A stretch of DNA of 64,000 bases, from NCBI RefSeq assembly GCF_024721995.1, contig NZ_JANQBC010000007.1:241972-305971 (forward strand). The letters run 5' to 3'. Positions 53,687-62,007 of this stretch are shown in pieces (the stretch's first letter is position 1; each line of letters starts with the position of its first letter). The notes below the pieces were generated by a model. The model worked only from the letters and a program-made list of their open reading frames with translations, searched no databases and had not been told where the DNA came from. The stretch is from Paenibacillus radicibacter (lineage in GTDB: Bacteria > Bacillota > Bacilli > Paenibacillales > NBRC-103111). Both the position numbers and the translations under genes were made by a program.

Positions 53687-56179
53687 GTGACATATCCAGA
53701 TAATAATTTCATTGAAAAGGTATATGATCAATCTGGAAATTTGTTAATTGAAAAAGATGAGAATAAGAGTCAAACCCTGCATGCATACGATAAAGAAGGT
53801 AATGAGAAGACCCTAACAGACCGCAAAGGGAATACCTTCACGTATGAGTATGACACCCGTAATCGACTCAAGAAGAAGACGGCAACAAATCGAGAAATTG
53901 GTACTTATGATCCCGAGATTACATTCGATTATGATCTAGCGGGTCGTATGACAACAATGAACGATTATACAGGCACAACAAAATACCAATACGATTATAC
54001 AGCAGGTGGAGCGAAGCTAGGATTATTGCAATCGATCAGCTATCCCGATGGTAAGCAGCTCAGCTATGAGTATGATATCGCTGGGCAAGTTACGCGCATG
54101 ACAGATCCTTTTGGCAAAGTGACCAATAGTGCCTATCAAGCGGGTCGTTTGGATAAAGTCGGACAAGACTTAACGAAGCCGGATGCTTCCTATACGTATA
54201 AGGCAGGTAATCTGGATCGTATCGATCTTAACACAGGTAAGATCGTAACCAACCAGACCTACACAGAAGGTATGTTGTCGGATGTTACGCATAAGACAGG
54301 TGCTGGACAAGCACTAGGCAGTTATGGTTACGAGTATGATGATTATGCGAATATCACGAAGTTAAAAGAGAACAGTCAAGTTACATCCTCTTTAACTTAC
54401 GATCCCCTGCATCGTGTGCAGACGAATAGTATGTTTAAAGAAACGTATCAGTATAACAGCCGAAGTAACCGTGAAACGCTGCAATCGGATCAGCTTCCAC
54501 AGATCTCGCAGAATCAGTACAAATATGATAGCCGAGATCAACTGCTAGAAGTGAAATCTCCAGCTAAGAACAACGGTAAAGCGAAGCAAGTATCTTATGT
54601 CTACAATGGTCAAGGTCTCATGATCAAACGTACCGAAGAGAACCAAGTAGACGCAGGTGATAGAAAAGTATCTCGTTATTACTATGATGCAGATGCGAAT
54701 ATTATTGCAGAAGAAAAGACGGAAGGCGAGAAGACGAGCCAATACAGCTATATTCGTAGTGGAAGTCAATTAGTAGCCAAGGTCGATCAAGCAGGCAGTA
54801 AGCAATATTACTTGCATAACGGACGCGGTGACGTCGTATCGATTACGGATGACCAAGGAAAGAAAATAGCGGAATATAAATATGATATTTGGGGTAAGAT
54901 TCTACCAACAGCAGGTAACAATCTAGCAAATAAAGTAGACAACGTATTCCTCTACTCCGGCGAATATTACGACGAAACGACCGAATTGCAATATCTTAGA
55001 GCTCGGTGGTATGATCCAAGTGTAGGACGGTTTATCCAAGAGGATGCGTATAACGGTGAGCTTAGTGACCCGCTAAGTCAGAATTTATATACGTATGCGC
55101 ATAATAATCCATTACGTTATGATGACCCAAGTGGGCATGCTATTTATGATATGGATGCAGATGGATCTAACAATAGTTGGTATAACGATGATTATCGGAC
55201 TACATGGACAGAGGCAGGAAAGATACTCTATGGCATGGGTGCAAGTATTGTAACGGATACTATTCGTCCATGGACAGATCCCAACGCAGGTTTACTGGAT
55301 AAAGCGCATGCTGTTGCTGATTTAACTCCTTTAGATAGAATGCTTAAATTCGGTAAATTAATATTTAAAATAGGATCGAACAAAAATAAAATTAAAAAGA
55401 CGACAAAAACAACAGAGAATGCTGTACAAACCAAGAAAAATAGTTCATGTAATTGTTTCACGGCTGGAACGAAGGTCGTAACAGACGATGGGGAGGAGAA
55501 TATCGAAGACATTGAAGTCGGAGATAAGGTTCTTGCCAAGAATGAATATGATTCTAATGGAGAGTTAGCCTATAAGGAAGTAACGGCTTTATATCGTAAC
55601 CAACGTGATGATATTATTAAACTATATGTTGGAGAGCAAATCATCGAGACGACAGATAATCATCCGTTTTGGGTTGAAGGTAAAGGGTGGGTCTTCGCAG
55701 ATGAATTGCTAGTGGGCGATAAACTTCAAAAGTCTGATGGAAGCAATCTGACAATTGATAAGGTTGAGTTCGTTAAGCTTGATGAGCCAGTTACGGTTTA
55801 TAACTTTACTGTAGCGGACTATCATACGTATTATGTAACGGGTATTGGGATTTGGGTGCATAATACACAGTGCATGGATTCCGCGTCCGCCGCAAAAACT
55901 ATTAATAATGCCGATAGGAGCAGTACTGCATTAAGTAAGTCAGACCCAGGTCACAGGGCGGCTAGTTTTTTAACAGAAGCACAGATAGGTAAAGGTACAA
56001 CCTTTAATATTACAGGTGGAGATGGAATTCAGCGTACATTACTTCAAGTTAATGGTGGTCTTGATGGAAAAAACGGTATATACGAGTATATTATAGATTC
56101 CAATGCTACAGTATCTCATCAGCGGTTTATTGAAGGCGGAATAATAAATGGAGTGCCAAACCAAAGAGTAAAAAAATAG
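53687..56179 (+). CDS. 5'-truncated Rhs/YD-repeat protein with pretoxin Hint domain and C-terminal toxin
   Basis: 830 residues from the first in-frame GTG, which lacks a ribosome binding site, so expression is doubtful. Residues 1-370 are YD repeats. The RHS core domain (about 375-478) has YDIWGKI, YLRARWYDPSVGRFIQEDA and NNPLRYDDPSG. A Hint (PT-HINT) autoprotease domain spans about 590-726, starting CFTAGTKVVTDDG and ending TGIGIWVHN. The last 104 residues are the toxin: it has GHRAASFL near 755 and SHQRFIEGG near 812, which suggest a His-dependent RNase, but I do not assign a family. The next gene encodes a DUF2247 protein, the probable immunity partner. Likely an orphan rhs-CT cassette. 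Confidence 0.85.
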   Translation: MTYPDNNFIEKVYDQSGNLLIEKDENKSQTLHAYDKEGNEKTLTDRKGNTFTYEYDTRNRLKKKTATNREIGTYDPEITFDYDLAGRMTTMNDYTGTTKYQYDYTAGGAKLGLLQSISYPDGKQLSYEYDIAGQVTRMTDPFGKVTNSAYQAGRLDKVGQDLTKPDASYTYKAGNLDRIDLNTGKIVTNQTYTEGMLSDVTHKTGAGQALGSYGYEYDDYANITKLKENSQVTSSLTYDPLHRVQTNSMFKETYQYNSRSNRETLQSDQLPQISQNQYKYDSRDQLLEVKSPAKNNGKAKQVSYVYNGQGLMIKRTEENQVDAGDRKVSRYYYDADANIIAEEKTEGEKTSQYSYIRSGSQLVAKVDQAGSKQYYLHNGRGDVVSITDDQGKKIAEYKYDIWGKILPTAGNNLANKVDNVFLYSGEYYDETTELQYLRARWYDPSVGRFIQEDAYNGELSDPLSQNLYTYAHNNPLRYDDPSGHAIYDMDADGSNNSWYNDDYRTTWTEAGKILYGMGASIVTDTIRPWTDPNAGLLDKAHAVADLTPLDRMLKFGKLIFKIGSNKNKIKKTTKTTENAVQTKKNSSCNCFTAGTKVVTDDGEENIEDIEVGDKVLAKNEYDSNGELAYKEVTALYRNQRDDIIKLYVGEQIIETTDNHPFWVEGKGWVFADELLVGDKLQKSDGSNLTIDKVEFVKLDEPVTVYNFTVADYHTYYVTGIGIWVHNTQCMDSASAAKTINNADRSSTALSKSDPGHRAASFLTEAQIGKGTTFNITGGDGIQRTLLQVNGGLDGKNGIYEYIIDSNATVSHQRFIEGGIINGVPNQRVKK

Positions 56180-56195
56180 TAGGAAAGGAGACAGT

Positions 56196-56699
56196 ATGAA
56201 CACTCTAAATATTTTGCTCCCTCATAATTATGTTGTAAGCCACGTAAACCTAACTTGGAGTGACCTATTGTTTGCTGTTGAACATGGCTTTATGACTAAT
56301 AAGGCTGCTGTAGAACATGCCGAATATGTTATTGACAAAGAGCAAGAACCACCTCAGAAAGTTTTTGACTTAGCTTGGGTTAATAGTAAAGAGTCTATAT
56401 ACCCATATCTGAATGAGATAACAAACCAAAGTTCTGAACAAGATGGTTCCACTCTGCAAGAGAAATTTTTGTTTTTACTCTTGAATTGGGTTTTTGAACA
56501 TAAAGAGCAATTTTCAGATCCTCTTGGCATGGTCGAAACCATTTATGCTGATTTTGATTATCCTGAGGAAATCTCTAAATTTGTTCGATATATGCCAGTA
56601 CAACAACCTGTATCTAGCTCTATAGAAACGAATGTTGAGAGACTCTACAACAATTGGGAAATGTTCTTAGAGGAAGAAAAGATAAAATACTCTAAGTAA
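56196..56699 (+). CDS. DUF2247 family protein, probable immunity protein
   Basis: 167 residues, soluble, acidic and helical. The N-terminus (HVNLTWSDLLFAVEHGFM, then KAAVEHAEYVI) fits DUF2247, a family I know mainly from genes following polymorphic toxins. ATG at 56196 with AAGGAG 5 bases upstream, 16 bases after the Rhs stop. Its good ribosome binding site contrasts with the missing start of the toxin gene, consistent with immunity being kept while the toxin is silent. Binding of the toxin domain is inferred from position. Confidence 0.8.
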   Translation: MNTLNILLPHNYVVSHVNLTWSDLLFAVEHGFMTNKAAVEHAEYVIDKEQEPPQKVFDLAWVNSKESIYPYLNEITNQSSEQDGSTLQEKFLFLLLNWVFEHKEQFSDPLGMVETIYADFDYPEEISKFVRYMPVQQPVSSSIETNVERLYNNWEMFLEEEKIKYSK

Positions 56700-56745
56700 G
56701 GTTTATTGAAAAAAAGAAATAATAACCTTGGGGGTGGTAATGGAG

Positions 56746-56807
56746 TGCACTCCTTAGAATAGACATTGGAAAACCCCTGGTTTATCCGATGAATTCTAAG
56801 GGGTGCA
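56746..56807 (+). repeat. Inverted repeat at the left end of an IS3 fragment
   Basis: TGCACTCCTTAGAAT (56746-56760) and ATTCTAAGGGGTGCA (56793-56807) are inverted copies with one mismatch, followed by six T. It may be an IS terminal hairpin that blocks read-through into the transposase. Confidence 0.6.
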
Positions 56808-56813
56808 TTTTTT

Positions 56814-56999
56814 ATGGCGATTAAGGGACAAAAGTTTAAGACGTATTCTGAGGAATTAAAGTTGGAAGCTATTCGGCTACACTTGGAGGAGAAATGGACC
56901 TATCAGCAGATTAAGGAGCATTATGGAATTCAGGATAAGGATCGTATGAAACGGTGGATGCGTATATTCAGACAATCTGGTGACAACCAGTTTGCATAA
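56814..56999 (+). pseudogene. IS3-family transposase OrfA fragment
   Basis: 61 residues matching the N-terminal helix-turn-helix of IS3-type OrfA proteins (YSEELKLEAIRLHLEEKWTY, KEHYGIQDKDRMKRWMR). A complete OrfA is longer and followed by OrfB with the DDE domain; neither is present, so this is a remnant. ATG at 56814; no strong ribosome binding site. Non-coding sequence to 57300 holds no other recognisable gene apart from a weak 33-codon frame at 57090. Confidence 0.75.
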
Positions 57000-57300
57000 A
57001 GAGAAGGTCATGTAGTAAGGCTAGCCACCCACTCCCTCATTTCTATAAAAGCGAAAAGTCCGTCAAAAGTTTTGCTAGTGGGGGAACACATGAATAACGT
57101 AAAGCTTTCAGAGACAAAGTTGCAATTGAATATCATGGAGTGCAGTGAACTTCTACAATCAACTCGCATTGTCATTTCGAGACTGGTTTGATATAAAGGG
57201 TATGTTTACCACTGGGATTTGGGAATGGGTTATGCTTACTTGTACTTGCGGTATTAGCCGTGGTGGCAGAAGAAATCAAGGAAACTGATAACGCTCCTCA

Positions 57301-57396
57301 AGGTTATCTAGGGGTGCTGAAAGGCTTGTAATTGCCGATGGGGGTACGGCTTATTACACAAAAAATCATTATAAAACTTATATCAAAATTAAATGA
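57301..57396 (+). pseudogene. C-terminal remnant of a barnase-like ribonuclease toxin
   Basis: Reading from CTT 57325 to the TGA at 57394-57396 gives 23 codons whose end (YYTKNHYKTYIKIK) matches the C-terminus of barnase-type RNases, including the histidine in the DHY/NHY motif that is catalytic in the family. The same frame holds a few more plausible codons back to about 57301, then meets stops. No catalytic Glu region or start is left. The barstar gene begins 12 bases after the stop (57408), confirming the identity by context. Confidence 0.75.
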
Positions 57397-57407
57397 CAGG
57401 AGATAAT

Positions 57408-57914
57408 ATGATAACTAGTACATCTGATGTTGTTTTAGGCAAATCGCAGTTTTATATTAGTAATGGTGACATTTCGAATTTCACAGACTTTCAATGGAGG
57501 GTGAAGCAGTCAAATTCGAAGAAGATAATAGCCAAAATGATACGAGGTCAAAAATGTGTCACAGCTGAAAAACTATTCGATGAGTTTGCCGCTGTTTTGC
57601 AATTCCCCTTTTATTTTGGGGAAAATTGGGATGCATTTGAGGAATGTTTGAATGATTTAACATGGTTACAAGCAGATGCGTATGTCTTATGTATAAGCAA
57701 TGTCGAGAACATTTTAAAATTATCTAATACTGATTTCGAAGCATTTGCCAGTATTTTGGAAAGTTCTGTAAAAGAGTGGGAAGAGGGCAGGGACTTTGGG
57801 GCAATTCAGACTGTTCCTACTCCATTTAATATTGTGTTTCATTGTGCCAAAGATACAGAACAAGTTTTCATTAAGAAACTAAATGGTTTTGGTATAGTGT
57901 TGGAAAAAATATGA
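57408..57914 (+). CDS. Barstar-family RNase inhibitor (orphan immunity protein)
   Basis: 168 residues. Barstar fold: FDEFAAVLQFPFYFGENWDAFEECLNDLTWLQAD (about 60-93) carries the conserved GxNWDAxxD-type helix whose acidic residues plug the RNase active site. The N-terminal 50 residues are an extension found in toxin-linked barstars. ATG at 57408 with AGGAG 5 bases upstream; an ATG overlapping the upstream stop at 57393 is the alternative. Only a stub of its cognate barnase is left directly upstream, so it now serves as orphan immunity. Confidence 0.88.
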   Translation: MITSTSDVVLGKSQFYISNGDISNFTDFQWRVKQSNSKKIIAKMIRGQKCVTAEKLFDEFAAVLQFPFYFGENWDAFEECLNDLTWLQADAYVLCISNVENILKLSNTDFEAFASILESSVKEWEEGRDFGAIQTVPTPFNIVFHCAKDTEQVFIKKLNGFGIVLEKI

Positions 57915-57928
57915 ATTAAGAAGCGCTA

Positions 57929-57967
57929 AAAGACCTTGGAGGCGGCAATCCTCAAGGTCTTTCTTTA
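57929..57967 (+). terminator. Terminator of the barstar gene
   Basis: Arms AGACCTTGgAGG and CCTcAAGGTCT followed by a T-rich tail. Confidence 0.8.
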
Positions 57968-58549
57968 TAACACCCCACCCAGTGTCGAATGATTATGGCT
58001 TTATTAATTTTCGGAAGTGCGCTGATCGATAATTGCTAATGTATCTATGCCTTGCAGTTCAGTCTTAGAACCCATAAATACAGACTTTGTAAATGCAAAA
58101 GGAGCAGCCCTGGTCAATAAAGTAAAATTAAAACCAAGTTTTCCACGCACCAGCATAAGTATTCATGCTAACCATCTTCCTACTCCAAGTAGTATTAATT
58201 CACATTAAACTAATCACTCAACTCCGATAATTCAACATAATCAAAAAAAACCGTGCCTTTGTAAATAACCCTTGCCCCCATCTATCCCTACTACTCCACA
58301 TACACAGTTCTTTGTATCATACAATAACAGATTCAATTATTTCGAGGCAGTGCTTACATTGAATAGCATTTTTAACAATTTGCTTTCGAACCATAAACTC
58401 ACGATTCCTCTCTTAAATCATATAAACCACTAACGCTCCGGTCATTGGCAATCAAATGATCGGTTTTCCGTAAAAAGCTATTGGATACAATAAAAGTTTG
58501 TTTCTTAATGTTTTCTTTGCATGCTCGAATCACCATCTATTTATGCATG
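57968..58549. other. AT-rich intergenic region with an unassigned open fragment
   Basis: No gene with a start signal was found. On the plus strand the stretch from about 58029 to 58207 is an open frame of about 60 codons without a start and contains TDFVNAKGAALVNKVKLKPS; it looks protein-like but matches nothing I know, and may be another toxin or secreted-protein remnant. The rest appears non-coding. Confidence 0.35.
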
Positions 58550-58783
58550 TCATGTAGTGAAGAATGACTTTAAGAGATAAATAGAGCCCAGTACAATAAG
58601 TATTACACTAATAATTCTAGTTTTTTTAAGATGAGAATTGGACTTTGTTTGCCAATAAAGAAGTATAAATCCAAGAACTTCAGTTAATAAGAATATCACA
58701 ATTTTTAAACTTTGTTCCAGTGATATAGATTCCATAAAATATATGGAACAAAGATACAAAATAAATATTAAAATTATATACAT
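58550..58783 (-). CDS. Small three-span membrane protein, possible immunity or partner protein
   Basis: 77 residues, nearly all hydrophobic: spans at about 2-16, 24-44 and 56-74. ATG at 58783, 6 bases after the stop of the secreted protein gene, without a strong site, so translation is probably coupled. The pairing of a secreted glycine-rich protein with a small multi-span protein is typical for bacteriocin and immunity genes; this is inference from layout only. Confidence 0.6.
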   Translation of the reverse strand: MYIILIFILYLCSIYFMESISLEQSLKIVIFLLTEVLGFILLYWQTKSNSHLKKTRIISVILIVLGSIYLLKSFFTT

Positions 58784-58789
58784 TCGTTT

Positions 58790-59476
58790 CTACCAAGCAG
58801 GATAAATAGAAGATAACGGAGTCCACCAAATACCAATATCGATATATTCACCCATTCCATTATCCGTGCTTTCTATTTTATCTAATACTACATTCCCTAA
58901 CCATCCACCAACAAAAGAAACAGCACCAATAACAGTTACATTGGTAACTCCAATATAACTGATAATCCAACCAAATGCAGCAGCTGGTCCTCCTGATGCA
59001 AGATATGCTGCAGCATTAGCGTGTTGTGTTTTTACGTTATCAATTGCCCTGTGGGACAGAAATAAACGTGGTCCCCACCAAAAAATTTCGACATCCCAAT
59101 AGCTACTTGTGTCTATGCGAACCATAACATCTGCTTTACTTTTTACACTCTTTTGATTTGTAGAAAATAAATTGGCCTGATTCGGAAGATTTCCAATAGC
59201 CTCATTAGCTTTTTTCAAAATACCGTTAACTGTCTCAATTTCATTTTTTGTTAATTTATTTTTAGCCGTTGGCGATAGAAGAAATAGATGTGTTGATTCG
59301 TCCAAAGTAACAAATGGGTCGACTTTGTTTATAAAACTTCTATCCATCTCATTTGCAGATTGTTGATTCTGGACTAATTGCTTAGACGAGTCATTAATCT
59401 CGGTAGCAAAAGATACAGATGTAAACGTTGATAATAAAGCAATAGATAAAGCCGCAGACACAATAGTTTTCTTCAA
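58790..59476 (-). CDS. Secreted protein with hydrophobic glycine-rich C-terminus, bacteriocin-like
   Basis: 228 residues. A clear Sec signal peptide (KKTIVSAALSIALLSTFTS, cleavage near SFA-TE) and a hydrophilic region precede an aromatic segment (YWDVEIFWWGPRLFLSHRA). Residues from about 155 to 205 are hydrophobic and rich in Gly and Ala, like pore-forming or bacteriocin domains, and the protein ends in a Trp-rich segment. TTG at 59476 with GGAGG 8 bases upstream. No family assigned. Low GC and location suggest acquisition. Confidence 0.65.
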   Translation of the reverse strand: MKKTIVSAALSIALLSTFTSVSFATEINDSSKQLVQNQQSANEMDRSFINKVDPFVTLDESTHLFLLSPTAKNKLTKNEIETVNGILKKANEAIGNLPNQANLFSTNQKSVKSKADVMVRIDTSSYWDVEIFWWGPRLFLSHRAIDNVKTQHANAAAYLASGGPAAAFGWIISYIGVTNVTVIGAVSFVGGWLGNVVLDKIESTDNGMGEYIDIGIWWTPLSSIYPAW

Positions 59477-59935
59477 ATTTAGTCCCTCCAAAAATATAAT
59501 TTTTAATATTTAGATAATTTACTCTACGCTATACTTTGTGACGAAAGTATACTTCGATTATGAGATAGAGTGACTTGACATGGAGCTTCTACGGGCATGA
59601 GTAATCATGAAATGCACAAACTTTTACAATGATAACCAATTATCGTGCTTGTCCCCCCACATACAATCACAGTCTATTTACCCATGTCGAGTAGCGATTG
59701 AGCCTCTATAAAAGCTAAAAAGCTTTAATAGTTAAATATCTACTTCTGAAATATATACCTCTTGTGTAATTTTGTAAATAGTACCAAATGACTACAAATA
59801 CCTACAAATTTAATTATTTTGTAAAACTCAAACTAGTACCGTATAAATTTAAGTGAGGTTCTAAATAAATGAAGAATTGTATGGAAAGAATTCATGTTAA
59901 CACTAAACGGCTATTAACATGAAGAAGGTGATTGA

Positions 59936-60103
59936 ATGTACTATGAACACTCGTATAGAACCGTTAAAGATGATACTGATTATAAATGTGTGTCCGACTA
60001 TGTTTGGGTTCAAATCGTAAATAACTTAGATAAGGTAGAAGTGAAGTATCGGCCTATCCTTTTGCTTTTAGAAGAAACTAGGCCCAAGCTGAGTCCACTA
60101 TAG
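59936..60103 (+). CDS. Small hypothetical protein
   Basis: 55 residues, beginning with a Tyr-rich stretch (MYYEHSYRTVKDDTDYKC) and ending in leucines and a charged tail. ATG at 59936 with AAGGTG 5 bases upstream. It may be a separate small gene or a truncated larger one: its end runs into a VOC-family fragment in another frame. No family recognised. The 460 bases before it (59477-59935) hold no visible gene. Confidence 0.45.
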   Translation: MYYEHSYRTVKDDTDYKCVSDYVWVQIVNNLDKVEVKYRPILLLLEETRPKLSPL

Positions 60104-60264
60104 AAATTGTTGCAATTTTTGAAAACGAGGAAGTTTTAAGAGAGGCATATCAAATAATAAATGATAACAGCAAAACAATCACCACAATAGGCCCAATTTT
60201 CTTCAGTCCATGTCTAGTGTCATTTATTGATAAGTTTGGCGTTCGATGGTGTTTTATGGTATAA
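60097..60264 (+). pseudogene. VOC/PhnB-like glyoxalase C-terminal fragment
   Basis: An open frame without start encodes 55 residues whose end (FFSPCLVSFIDKFGVRWCFMV, at the C-terminus) fits the conserved tail of PhnB-like VOC proteins. The N-terminal two thirds are absent. Remnant only. Confidence 0.6.
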
Positions 60265-60279
60265 CGTGGCTGATAAATC

Positions 60280-60307
60280 ATTGAACTAACGGGCAGGATA
60301 GCTCAAT
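60280..60307. repeat. Short palindromic repeat, copy 1 (core ACGGGCAGGA)
   Basis: ATTGAaCTA and TAGcTCAAT form inverted arms around ACGGGCAGGA. Related copies lie at 63570-63598 and 63634-63659. Confidence 0.7.
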
Positions 60308-60393
60308 AATTTTGCGAATACTCTACATATGGAATTGTTTATGAAGTTCGTGAATAAGGCACGTGCAACGAAACGGTATTACGGTTAAGCTGC

Positions 60394-60501
60394 TTACTGA
60401 CGGGGCAGAGCTTTGTGTGGGATGTAAGCTTGTCCTGTACGTGCTATGCCGACCAAGATTCGAGCCAGTTTACCATATGCAATTTTCAATCGTATCTCCA
60501 A
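60394..60501 (-). pseudogene. Probable transposase C-terminal fragment
   Basis: About 35 codons on the minus strand ending TAA at 60394, containing RLKIAYGKLARILVGIARTG; this recalls the C-terminus of IS110-type transposases. An in-frame TAG stands just upstream, so it is a remnant. The family assignment is uncertain. Confidence 0.35.
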
Positions 60502-60608
60502 CTAATTCACTTGTGGTCTGAAATCAGTGTTAGGGTTGTACTTCGGATCATGTTGTAAATTTTAGGTCATGTCCTGTGCAAGCTAACTGCTACTTTTACT
60601 GTTGGACT

Positions 60609-60734
60609 TTAATTAAAAATATCTTTTAACAAGCTCACGAACATATTTCCGATCAACCACTTGGAAGCCATCACGGCCGCAACGATCACAAGACCAATGA
60701 CAATGCCAAGGCTTTGTTTAAAAGAATCATTCAT
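60609..60734 (-). CDS. Small single-span membrane protein
   Basis: 41 residues with one membrane helix (SLGIVIGLVIVAAVMASKWLI) and short polar ends. ATG at 60734 with GAGAGGTG 7 bases upstream. It starts 14 bases downstream of the end of the broken AraC gene on the same strand, so it may share its transcript. No family recognised. Confidence 0.6.
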   Translation of the reverse strand: MNDSFKQSLGIVIGLVIVAAVMASKWLIGNMFVSLLKDIFN

Positions 60735-60748
60735 TCTGCAACACCTCT

Positions 60749-61632
60749 CTACTCCTCAAACGATAAATTCATAGGTTCGTCTAGAAGTTCACACATAAAA
60801 TCCATATTCGTCGTAGGCACCTTGGTATCCACTGCCTCGAATTGAAGCCCATCGATCCAGACCTTCCCGCTTCCGGACAGCAGCACACCAAAAGCAATCA
60901 CGGCACTATTTTCCAGCACATCCAGCACGATGCTGTAATGGTTCCACTCCGTATCTCCGATAATGGGGCGGTCACTCATGTTATCAAATTGCAGTATATC
61001 ATGAAGAGCATCGTCGACTCGCATCCAGAATCCGCAAAACCCGCTTACTGCCTTTGTTTTGATAAACCCTGAGAGCTTTAATCTTTTGCTCATATATTTG
61101 TCCGCTTTGAATTGCTGCATCATCGTTGCAAATTCGCCTTCCGTCTGTACCACAGTAACCGACTTTAAAAATCCGGACGCTTTCCCTTGATGGAAGGTTT
61201 CCCGGTCAATCCCCATCTGATATTGAAGGGGTGACTCCCGCTTAATTGCCATCCTTTTAATAATTGTTCATTTTGCATTTTTATTTCCTCCCTTTGCATC
61301 GTTAATTTGCCCATGATTTTGCGATACTGCCCTGGCGGTAATTGATAGTATTTCTTAAAAGAACGGGTGAACGATTCTTGGCTTTCAAAGTGATAATAGA
61401 TGGCAATATCTATAATTTTTTCATCTGTGAACAGTAACATGTTGGACGAATTTGCAATTCTCCGAAATCGGATATATTCAGATACGGTCACTCCAACCTC
61501 TTGCTGAAAAATCCGATGGTAATGATACTTTGAAAACCCTGCAAACTTAGCCATACTCTCTAGCGATAATTCTTCGTGCAAATGCGTCTCTATAAATGCA
61601 ATAGACTCTTGGATGATCGGACTGTAGCTCAA
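60749..61632 (-). pseudogene. AraC-family regulator split by a frameshift
   Basis: The first frame (61632-61165) encodes the AraC DNA-binding domain: two helix-turn-helix units with MAKFAGFSKYHYHRIFQQEVG and DIAIYYHFESQESFTRSFKKYY, then a linker to GWQLSGSHPF. The second frame (61252-60749) continues with MGIDRETFHQGKASGFL and a beta-rich effector domain. The two overlap in different frames near 61215-61235, where one intact protein would be expected. TTG start at 61632 with AAGGAGG 7 bases upstream. Either a real lesion or a sequencing error. Confidence 0.75.
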
Positions 61633-62007
61633 TTTATAACCTCCTTAGGAATAAAATAACAGAAGCAACAGCTGCTTATTTGATATATATTGCTTTGTTC
61701 GCCTGCTTTGAAAAAAACACGCGGGAAACGGATATATAGAAAGAGATGGAGAAGAAGCCCGCGTACGCTGGGAAAACGATTGGATGAAATCTCAGAAGAT
61801 ATATGTAAAGAAGCATCAACCTGAACAAAGAGCAGAATTTATCTTAAGTGGTACTATGTTTCTAATGTAGTTTTTATGGTAGGTGATCAACTCTATCAAT
61901 ATTATTGTGTTCAAATGAAGATAGCAATAATTATCAAAAATGCATGGTGCAATTTATTTCTTCTTGAAGAAGAATGCAAATTATTTTTCGGTAAGGAGTC
62001 AGATTCA

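Noticed and set aside
57090..57191. 33-codon frame with GGGG upstream between IS fragment and barnase stub
   Set aside because: Too short, no recognisable feature, and lies in remnant sequence.
60301..60370. Possible CRISPR-like or phage attachment repeat near the ACGGGCAGGA element
   Set aside because: Only single dispersed copies, no regular spacers, no integrase or cas genes in the window.
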